Source: Acipenser ruthenus (lineage: Eukaryota > Chordata > Actinopteri > Acipenseriformes > Acipenseridae). From it: a stretch of DNA of 64,000 nt. This document shows, piece after piece, positions 54,732 to 64,000 of this stretch. Both the position numbers and the translations under genes were made by a program. A model generated the notes under the pieces. It was not told where the DNA came from. It saw nothing but the letters and a program-made list of their open reading frames with translations, and ran no database searches. Location: contig NC_081211.1 of NCBI RefSeq assembly GCF_902713425.1, forward strand, positions 17,485,936 through 17,549,935. The letters run 5' to 3'. Each line of letters begins with the position of its first letter. The first letter of the stretch is position 1.

Positions 54732-57700
54732 TCAGTATTTTGGTCTCTTCACTTGAACCCTGTAGTAAAAGAATTACAGCATTACTGCAGAACAGGGCTT
54801 ACATTTTTTAAATTATTATTGTTATTATTATTATTTGTATTATTATTATTATAAAGAACATTTATGTGTGCTGCTGTCTATAGGAGCAAGAAAAACTTGT
54901 TTTTGGAAAAATCCTTAAGCACATGAAGTGAAGTAGTTTAAGAAAACAAACAAGCAAATAAATAAATAAATAAATACTAACCCATCTGAATCCATTTTTT
55001 TCCTTTTCTCAATAATCTAAAAAAACCAAACAAACAACATGTGTGTTACTTCCCACAGCATGGTGGACTGAGACTTGTTACTCTGCCTTAAGCTCATTAC
55101 TGATGGAATTCCGGCATCTTCAAAATGTCACATACTTATTTGGCATGAATATATGCATTTACTCTGAAAAAGCATGTCATATATAAAAATCATTCAGTTG
55201 CAGTGCTCTTTTGAAACTTGGACCTTGTCTGAACAACTGGATCTCTACCAAAAAAAAAAAAAAAAAAAAAAAACTTACCGCACTGATCTTCTTCCACTGC
55301 CGATCCAGCTCGGCCTTCTCATTAGTCTCCTTAAAACGACGGGTTTTCCGCCCCTCTGACATTTTGATGCCGTACTGGAAGGCAGCTCTGCAGAGAGAAA
55401 TGGACAATGGCCAATGTTTATACAAATACAACGAAGCACAATACATGACAGCTTGCCAGGTCTTAAAAGAAAAGACGTGTTGTAGTTCTGTAAATGTGTC
55501 TGATCACGCACAGTACTGCCCAAGCACTTACTTGGGCAGAGCCTCCTTGTTATTCATGTAATCACTGTACTCCTCCTGCGTGTCAAAGTCCCAGCGTCCC
55601 AGAGGACCCTTCTTGTTACCCTGCCAGGAAGAGGAGAGAGACAGCATCAGTGTGGGTGAAAATAAATGACAGCAGGATCTAGAGCTAGACATTCCCTTCC
55701 GTTTTTACCTCCTGGCATATGCAGCATCTTGCTGAAATTTACCTGATCCATTTTGCTGTAATCAACCTCGTCATCGCTGTCCACAGCCAGGTCGTCCATT
55801 CTGTAGAAGAGAGACTCATCAACACAAGTGAAGGAGATGGAGTGCAAGGGTCGGCAGGTTAGTGTTAGATAATCAAAAGGGAAACTTATTTACAAGTACT
55901 AACATTTAGCACAGTCCTAATAACTTCTCTGAGGTACTGTGGCTACCTGTATACAGAAAAGGACAGCAAATACATGACACTGCAGTAATAGATTTCATTT
56001 AAGGTCACTTACGTTGCTGGATAGCACTCAGCATAGCTGTTAGACATGCCAAAGAAATCCCCCAGGTGCTTCTTCTCCTCACGCTTGGTCCCTGCAGTAC
56101 TTGGTGTTAAGGAAAAAACAGCACAGCAGCAATAATAATACATTTCAAAGTCATAGCAACTCTTGCTTGGAAATTGTCTGCATTCATCCCAAGAAGGGGC
56201 ATAACAAGTGTGCAATTAACACATTCCTCACTCCGGAGGCAAATACAAAATGAGACCTATCATGAAAAAGTATGTTTTTAAAAATATTTTATATATATTT
56301 CATGAAGGAATAGATCTTCTAATGTGATTTGCAATTTATCCTTCAACCACTTCAAAAGTGGACATCTCCAAATGTGGGAGGCTGTGTGGTCCAGTGGTTA
56401 AAGAAAAGGGCTTGTAACCAGAAGGTCCCCGGTTCAAATCCCACCTCAGCCACTGACTCATTGTGTGACCCTGAGCAAGTCACTTAACCTCCTTGTGCTC
56501 CGTCTTTTGGGTGAGACGTAATTGTAAGTGACTCTACAGCTGATACATAGTTCACACACCCTAGTCTCTGTAAGTCGCCTTGGATAAAGGCGTCTGCTAA
56601 ATAAACAAATAATAACAACAAATAGTAGAGAGACTTTAAAATCCAAATCTGACAGAAAGGATATGTCTCTGGCCAACCAGCTGCTCCAGTAAACTTATCG
56701 TTTATGGATTTGATCAGATCCTTCGTAGACCCAGGACCTAGATGTGAATACAGGAGGAAGAAACTGTTCATAAACCTGTGAACACCTGCCTCTGGAATGA
56801 ATTCCAGATCTCTGCCCCCAAAAAACATTCCTTTATACTACCACCAAACTGTAGCTTAGTTTCCTCTGCTCCAAACCTGATCTCAAGCAACATCCCACCA
56901 GTTAAATCATAGGGATATACAGTTGATATAAAGCAGCTGATGAGTGAAAAAAATATATCAATGTCTTACCTTTTTCTATGTCCAAAACCTGAAAAAAAAA
57001 TAAAAAATAAAAAATAAATAATAATTCTTCTAAACCTTTTCTTAAACATGGTGCTATTGGCCATTACATGAAACTGGTACACAGAAAGTGATCAATATCT
57101 AGCAAGCCTAAGTTTACAGTGATGGGTCTATACAATAATGTACACAGAAGTTGTATAAATAAGAATCTGATATTAAGGACTTTTCCAATGTAAAGTAGCA
57201 CGATGTACATTTTCCATGGAATGGTCCATTTGTACAGTAGCACTGTATATGTGTTCACAAATACGATTTACCTGTATGGTAGCTGCCTTAAATCCATAGT
57301 GTATACATTTATTATAAAGATCTTACCTCATCATCCACCCTGGGTTTCTCAAAGTAGCTATGCCTCCTCTTCTCCTCCTCCCTGTCCCTTTCCCTTTCTT
57401 TCTCCCGCTCCTTCTCTCTTTCACGTTCTCGTTCCCTGTCCCTTTCTCGCTCCTTCTCTCTCTCTCGTTCCTTCTCTCGGTATCGCTCTTTCTCCTTCTC
57501 CCGAATGGCCTTCGATGTTGATGGCACGTAATCTCCAATGTCATCAAAGATACTGGAGGTGCAGCAAACAGTAAACATTATGAAACGACTGCATACCTTC
57601 TGTAGTTATTCTCAGGGAAAGATGCTATGCAAATAAGTGCTCCAATCACAACCCAGTTCAATCTTTATTCCTAGTTCAACAAAAAGTAGTGGTGTGTAAA

Positions 57701-60700
57701 ATCCTAAAGGATTTTAAACTGCAGAATGTGAAACTGCAGAATTCGTTTTTCAAGTTGTAATGACGGGGAGAAGTGATGCTTGTGCTTACCCCAAATCAGC
57801 TTCAGGGGGTTTCTTTTCATCAAGTTTTCCTGAAAATAAAACCAGACAGAAATTAATAACACATACACTCTCTCTCTCATTAACAAGGCGTTTCTACCTG
57901 CACACTTTCATTCTCTTCATAAGGACTCACTCACAGTACCTCCCGCAACCATAATCATCCTCCACCCTCTCCTTAAAGAGGGGTTGGGACTGAAGGTTTC
58001 AGACAAGGTACAAATGCCTCGAGAGACTTTCAAATCAAAGTTTAGATTGCACCTGACTAACTGTGCCATACCCTTTTCCTTCTTTTTCATCTTCTTGTTG
58101 CGTGTTCCTTGTCGCAAGTAGGACAGGATCTGAGTCAGTTTGCTGATCACAATGTCGTTTGTTGTCAGAGTTGTCTGGGCCTGAGAAAAAGATTGAAGAT
58201 GTTTAATATTATACACCCAAAAATGACTGGGTAATAATTTGTCTTGAAGGATGGCATAATTGAATCAGTATTTCTGTATATTTAAATATTCTTAAAGATC
58301 TTGATTTGAGTAACTGAAACAGGGTGTCAAACACAATGGCACCAGAGCACAGAGAGGGTGCATTACCTCCATGGTGGGACAGTCAGCTTTGCTCCGGATC
58401 AGTGTTGTAGGAATATCAGTGTCAGCGTATTCATCTTCCAGATCTACCACATAGGCCATCCTGCCAGGCAGGAAGAGCTCATTCCTCTCATACTGCCTGC
58501 TCTTGAACACAATGCGATAGATGTGCCTCCCTGAAGAATAACACAACAGAGGCTTTACATTAATATCTACCAGCAATGGATCACATGGTGCAAAATGCTA
58601 CCATACCTTTACAGCAAAAGTGTTAGGGTTCTTACCAAGACGGGTCTTAAATTCAATTTTCTGTTCTGGGTCTTCATCTTTCCTGGTAAAACAATATTGT
58701 ATAGTGTTACACACCAGGAGTTACCAATTGCTACTTTAGATAAGTCATCATTGTCCAATATCAGACTTGTTACCTGTCTTGTTTTATAGTCAGCATTAAA
58801 TGGTACAAACTGTCCAGCCCCTTGAATACCATAAAGCAAGGAAAAACTACATCAGGTTAGTACATGTGCATATCGGACCTTCATTTCTCTCTATCCGTCA
58901 AAGCAGTAAAAATTGGTGTAAGCAGAGGTAAATAGGAAATGAGAAGTAGAAGAAAATTAGAATGAATACCTACTTGACTTCCTTTTGCACCTTTTCCATT
59001 ATATCTTCCTCCTCCCTCTCCTTACTGGTGATCTCAGCACGTACCTGACACACAGATCAACCACATCAAAAATAATCTTTAAAGGTCCTGGCCCAAGGCG
59101 AGGCAGCTATGGCATTGTTTCTGGTGTTTATCTGGGGCAGTATAATACAGCAGTCACACAAACAGCTGGATAACCTTTTGGTTTCTTTTTTTTTCTCTCC
59201 TCAGAAATCAGGCAACTACCACAAGACAAGCACAACTGTACCGTCTCCTTTAATTTATTTTAAAGACCCAAATTCATTACTAACCCTGTTTTCAATGCTA
59301 CTCCTATTTAACAAGACTCACCTTTTGCAGCAGGGCAAAATCCAACCCTTTCACCAAGTGAGTGTGCTCCATGTCACCACCCAAGAACTTGGACTCCTGG
59401 ATCAGCTGCCTTCTCTTTTCTGCTGCCGATTTGTCTCTGTCAATTGGGGGAAACAGTATAAGGAAGTGATGAACGCTAACAAAACAGCGGTCACAGTCCG
59501 AAACTACCTGTCAACTCTGTATCTTGAGTCTAATAAGTAACAATGCTGCCTTTAGAGTTCTGAAACATAAGCAAAGGGTGTGGAAAAGCTCCTTTACACT
59601 TTTAGTTTAACCTGTTCTGATGACGATAAAGTTGAAATGACAGGGAGCCTTTGCATACATACTGGGTCCTGAAACCCATGTTCCAATGCCAAGACCATCT
59701 TACTCTTTCCCCCACACTTACGCCTCAGCCGTGGGGCCCACAGCTCTGTAGTTGGCAGTGGTGCTGATGAGTTCTGTCTCCTCATAATCCTTGTTCACAC
59801 CGTCTCTTCTCTCCCGCGCTCTGTCTCTGTACTTCTCCGCCAATTCACGTTCACGCTCCAGTTCCTGCTGCCGCAGCTTGGCATAATAGCTGGTTACCAA
59901 ATGAGAAAGAAGAATTAGAATTATTATACATAAGAAAACAAACCAAAACAAAAAGAAAAATTGTTTCTACAAAATGTAAACACAATTATAAGTACCATCC
60001 ATCTGACCGTATGTGTAACAATAATGATAAAACTAATGGGTTGTAACACTGCAAAATCGGACAGTTTTAACTATTTCAGCTCAACTACCAGGATTACCAG
60101 TTAAGAGATTGCATATACTTCAAATCAAACTGGAAATCAAAAGATTACCTTTTCTTCTTCCTCCTCCGGGCAGCTGGGTCCTCATCTTCATTGTACTCCC
60201 TTGGCATTCTAGTGGATACAGAGAGCCGTCAGTTAACTTATCTAGGCACTCTCTAAATCTCTCAGAAATGACTACATGGGTCAGTTACAGACATTTGCAC
60301 CACAAGATACAGTTAAATAAAAAAAAAAAAGAAAAACATATTTTATGGATGCTATATAAACACTCCTAACAGATTTACCAAGCATAACTATTTTACAAGC
60401 ACAGCCATGAGAAATACAACGTTATGCTACTCACTCATGATGGCGGGATTTGGAAGGTGGGGCTGAGGATGGTGTTGCCCGTGGGGTCATCAACAATTTA
60501 CGGAAATCCTCATTGGTCAGCTTGGACCTTTGAGAAAAAGAAACACGAAATTCACTACTCAAGAAACAGATCAGGATCATGCATCTTCAAATCTGTTTGA
60601 AACAACTTCATAAACTTAACTTAACAAAGGGGTGTCATCACAGATGAGAAAGAACGCTTTCTGTACCTTATTTGTTTCTTTTTAAAGTCAATCAATGCTA

Positions 60701-60858
60701 ATGGGTTATTATTGCTTACCCACTGTAGTTCTGCAATTATAAAAGACTGTTTTTCAAGATATGCCCATTTGGCTTCTTTTTCAAAATATGAATCTGAAAC
60801 AATGTTACTTTAACCACTAAGAGTTTTTTTTCAATGTTGTTATTGTAATCGTGATCAA

Positions 60859-60890
<32 letters not shown>

Positions 60891-62222
60891 GCAGCAGATG
60901 TGCAATAAAAGTGATTATCCCAGATCAATCAAAAAAACTATTTTAAATGGGATCTAAAAAAGGCTAGTGATTAACTTAGACATAATCAAACTCACACTGA
61001 AAATAATATTAAAAAATGTGACATGAAACTGTTGTTAATTTCTTATTCAACCGAATACCTACTGTAATTAAGCACCGATATCGCCTTCTATGGGTTAGCA
61101 AGATTTTACTTAACAGACAATTCCAGTAACAGTACTGCAACGTTTAAGAGATGTGGTACTTACTGGAGGGCTGACAGATGGTCCTCCACCTCATGGTTAT
61201 CTGGAGCCAGAGGGTTTGAATACTGCTCACCTGGAAGAAGAGGAAGTTCATCAGTAATGGGTTTGACCCTCATGTGCAGGGATTACAAGCTGCTATTTAT
61301 TGCAGGGGTAAACAGGACCAGTCAAGTGCCAGGTTACATTCTACTTTTTAGATACTGACTAAGCACATCTGTAACTAGTGCAGAGAAATAAAAGAACTGG
61401 CATTAGTCACTGACTTCTGACAATACAGTTTGTCCAGAGCCTATCTACATATGTAGAACATTTGGAACATGCTGTATATTTTTAAACCTACACAGCAATT
61501 TCTTTAATCAGTATGAATAAGAAGTCAAACTACACAAGCTATTGTAAAACAAATAGATATACAACGAACTGAGATTAAATTGTATAATAATAATAATAAT
61601 AATAATAATAATTACTGCATTTTACAATAGATTACATTTAATAAATTGTACAATTTGTAGAATATTATGTATATTGTACAGTACAGGGGATCCAATAATA
61701 ATACATCCAGCGGCACGTTTTTATTATTATTATTATTATTTATTTCTTAGCAGACGCCCTTATCCAGGGCGACTTACAATCGTTTTTATTATTATTATTT
61801 GTATGTACTATCTCTAGAATATATTTATACAGCGTTAAAAACATTAATAAAACTTGGTATTTTCATGTAAATTTAATTTCCTCGTACTGTATTTCCAACA
61901 TAACAACCGCGAATATAAACGGTACGAAGTACAATGTATCCTTTATTTATTTTACTGATGTACTAAGTAAATATAAAATATTTAACAGCACCATCACAGT
62001 TCACTATTGGAAATAATCTCCTAAACTTCAGCAATGCAGAACTTTGGACACATTATCACTGCAAAACTAAAGTGATGTACTGTGTGAACTCCGCATAAAA
62101 ATACAGCTCTTTAGCGCAGCCGTGTACTTTCGTGCTTACTGGGCAACGACAAAATACGGGTTCGGTGTTAATTATTGTTTTAGACAGTAACAAAAAAAAC
62201 ACTTACTGTCTCTCTCAGGCAT
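54732..62222 (-). CDS. ik: IK (RED), spliceosome-associated protein, 20 coding exons
   Basis: Complete coding region on the minus strand. Inferred exons: 62207-62222, 61164-61230, 60435-60527, 60149-60208, 59722-59889, 59322-59436, 58974-59044, 58636-58682, 58367-58530, 58072-58180, 57790-57829, 57327-57552, 56970-56988, 56678-56737, 56013-56091, 55743-55800, 55532-55620, 55279-55387, 54982-55016, 54732-54759. They total 1653 nt (550 residues; human about 557) and keep frame throughout. It starts MPERDS and ends VKRPKY; the Arg-Glu/Asp repeat that names RED is in exon 12 (about residues 335-380). IK works in the nucleus with SMU1 in the spliceosomal B complex. Exon 14 uses a weak donor (GTTGGC) that I inferred from frame. 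AATAAA on the minus strand at about 54503-54508 marks the likely 3' end. Confidence 0.95.
54811..54852. repeat. (TTA)n microsatellite
   Basis: An interrupted TTA/ATT run in the last intron region of IK. Confidence 0.8.
56376..56630 (+). mobile_element. tRNA-derived SINE in an IK intron
   Basis: Head with A box TGGTCCAGTGGTTAAAG and B box GGTTCAAATCCC, body with CCCTGAGCAAGTCACTTAACC, tail GTAAGTCGCCTTGGATAAAG, GCGTCTGCTAAATAA and an A-rich end. It lies antisense to IK, with its end about 45 bp from the inferred exon 14 border. Confidence 0.88.
60861..60891. repeat. (ATT)n microsatellite
   Basis: About ten ATT units in IK intron 2. Confidence 0.9.
61583..61613. repeat. (AAT)n microsatellite
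   Basis: About nine AAT units in IK intron 1. Confidence 0.9.
61725..61783 (-). mobile_element. SINE 3' tail remnant
   Basis: On the minus strand, GTAAGTCGCCCTGGATAAGG, GCGTCTGCTAAGAAATAA, then (TAA)n. This is the tail of the family at 46545, heavily 5'-truncated, in IK intron 1. Confidence 0.8.
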
Positions 62223-62604
62223 CCTCGGGCAGTGTAGATCGCCTTACTTTAACTAAAACGAGTTTATGCTGTTTTTAAGAAGAAAAAACACCATTAAGAA
62301 TGTTTTACACAGCAAGACGACGCACAAAACAAACCACTTCCCACTGTGTACACCACTGGCGGAAATGAAAGGAAACGTAATCAAACCTGCGCGTATAGAT
62401 GATGCTAACAAACATCGATTAATCAGGGCTTGAAAAAGACTGGCACACCATTGGTCAGCAGGACTGGCAAACGATGCGTTGATTGGTAGTTGAAGGTGGA
62501 ATACTTGTAGGTTATTGGTTACATTAGATCCGTGGTTATTTCATTGGTTTATGACGTACCAACTAGTAGGCGGGGTCCAAACCTGACTCCTGAAGGTGAA
62601 CATT
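62223..62604. promoter_or_regulatory. Bidirectional promoter of IK and NDUFA2
   Basis: The 382 bp between the two start codons. Four ATTGG motifs (inverted CCAAT boxes) lie at 62450, 62482, 62514 and 62543, spaced 32, 32 and 29 bp; a CRE-like TGACGTA is at 62552-62558. There is no clear TATA box. Such arrays are typical NF-Y targets in housekeeping promoters; binding is inferred. Transcription start sites cannot be placed. Confidence 0.75.
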
Positions 62605-63594
62605 ATGGCTGCTTCTGTAGTGAGAACTGTGGGGTCAAATCTTGGGAAAAACCTGAGAGAAATACGCTTACATCTGTGTCAGACATCCGAAGCTAGTCAG
62701 GGGGTCAGGTAACTATCAGTTAATAGCATATATGGCCGGGTAATGTTAAAGTGCATTATGGGATGAAACAAGTCTATTTTAGATGTAAAAAATATATTGA
62801 GTTGAGTTGTTAACGTATAGATAAAATAGCCTAATGCTTCCAATTGTGTGCCTATCGTTAGTGCTAAAATAGTGCAGTATAGTTTCAGTACATGATTATC
62901 AACTGCTTCTTACACGCTCAGATAACGACAAGCCATTGCTACAAACACTGTAGTTTCACTTGGTGGTTGCACTGTGCACAGTACATGGAAGCATTTTGGT
63001 GGATGTGCATAATTTAAACTGCTTTCCCAATTACCATTCTCTGTAACATAATACATTAAGGAACAAAAAAAGAACATTTTAAATCAAACAATTGAGTAAA
63101 ATATGTTCCCACCCAACATTCAGGAATGGACTTGAAGTACTTGTTGGACAATTGTCCAGTTTGCATCATTATTGCGCCTCCTTACAAAAATATAAATGGA
63201 TTTAAGGAATTGTGAGCTACCAGATCACCCCAGGCATCCTGCACCGTGTGCAATCACAAAACAATGGGGCAGATTCACGAAGCAAGAGTCTGAGGGATGC
63301 TGCAAAACCTTCATTCTAGGGCCTGTGCAGAGATTTGTTATTTAGTAACATTAACCCTTTGTTTTTCTCTGAGACAAACAGGTGTAAATGTTGCACTTGC
63401 ATAAATGCTTAGTAAATATGAAGCACCCATTTTCTTAAAGGTCTTGGAGTGCATACCTTGTAGCTGTTTGCCTTTTTGTTTTAACAGGAATTTCATCGAA
63501 CAGCATTATGTGACTTTGAAGAAGGCTAACCCTGAGTTTCCATTCTTAATCAGAGAATGTTCTGGAGTCAAAGCTAAACTATGGGCCAGATATG
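62605..63594 (+). CDS. ndufa2: NDUFA2, complex I accessory subunit (5' part; runs out of window)
   Basis: Exon 1 (62605-62708) encodes [12 protein letters not shown] onward, with [10 protein letters not shown] as in human NDUFA2. Exon 2 (63488-63594) encodes [19 protein letters not shown], then [16 protein letters not shown]. Splice borders are CAG/gtaac, ttttaacag/GAATTT and TATG/gtaag. It is an accessory subunit of mitochondrial NADH:ubiquinone oxidoreductase with a thioredoxin-like fold. The rest of the gene lies beyond 64000. Introns 62709-63487 and 63595-64000 show no other feature. Confidence 0.95.
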
Positions 63595-64000
63595 GTAAGT
63601 TGAAAAAAAACCAAAAAAAACCCACATTGTAACAATGAGACAACCCTCTCGGGTGGCTGTGCCTTGTGCTTCTGCAGCTGTGCACCTTCTCATTTGCTAT
63701 TGCTTATCCAAACATGTAGTTTAGGACTGAAATCCGTCATGAAACAGGAACACTGACTGCATCATCATCTGCATGATTCATAGACAATCCAGCCATGTGT
63801 AGTCTCAACATTGTTTATGGTTGGTTTGATTTACTCAGTAAATCTAGCATACAGAATGTAAGGACGGGGTGAGCTGCCGTTCTATTAAGGGGCATTGATA
63901 CTGGGGAAATTGCTTGTTCACAGTAGAGCAATAGAGATCTAAAGTAGGTTAGGACTATGGGTTTGCACTATGGGGGTGGGGGTCTTGCAAGAGCACAACT

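Noticed and set aside
57327-57552. GA/CT-rich run as a simple repeat
   Set aside because: It is IK exon 12, where the Arg-Glu/Asp repeat of RED is encoded.

Overview
This window is vertebrate genomic DNA, most likely from a ray-finned fish. The spliced host genes IK and NDUFA2 lie head to head at the right end, as they do in human. tRNA-derived SINEs with L2-type tails, CR1/L2 LINE fragments and tRNA clusters fit a fish. A non-teleost such as a sturgeon or paddlefish is possible, but I cannot prove the species. Nothing here looks bacterial.

Positions 1-46,200 are dominated by one LINE family, in seven large copies (A-G) and several 3' fragments, all on the + strand. Copy B (3388-10108) is complete. 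It has a 5' UTR, a 648-residue ORF1 with three CCHC zinc knuckles, an 1147-residue ORF2 (APE endonuclease, reverse transcriptase, C-terminal CCHC) and a structured 3' UTR without a poly(A) tail. The architecture fits the L1-like Tx1 clade. The key observation is the target. Every well-preserved 3' end is fused to the 3' half of a U5 snRNA gene, starting at the UUUUAC of invariant loop I and including the Sm site, the 3' stem-loop and an snRNA 3' box. The U5 5' half, ending at the other side of loop I, lies directly before the 5' UTR of copy B. Copies C, F and G, plus a 72-bp stub behind D, sit in the same U5 position again behind an earlier copy, each bounded by a 10-16 bp duplication of U5 sequence. 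I read this as a U5-snRNA-targeted LINE that re-inserts into its own occupied target. Tx1-clade relatives aimed at other small-RNA genes are known; I do not know of a described U5-specific one. No intact U5 gene remains in the window.

The LINE/U5 modules are interleaved with a tRNA block (tRNA-Asp, tRNA-Val) that is segmentally duplicated (18136-21682, 27400-29722, 42650-46228). From 46,200 to 54,500 lies a rearranged tRNA region holding tRNA-Met and tRNA-Val genes in inverted arms, many broken tRNA-Val copies, an L2 fragment, SINEs and a CR1 copy whose empty site survives in a neighbouring duplicate. A solo LTR interrupts LINE copy C.

From 54,480 to 62,222 the minus strand carries the whole coding region of IK (RED, a spliceosome-associated protein) in 20 inferred coding exons. 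NDUFA2 starts at 62,605 on the plus strand and runs out of the window. They share a promoter of about 380 bp with four regularly spaced inverted CCAAT boxes.
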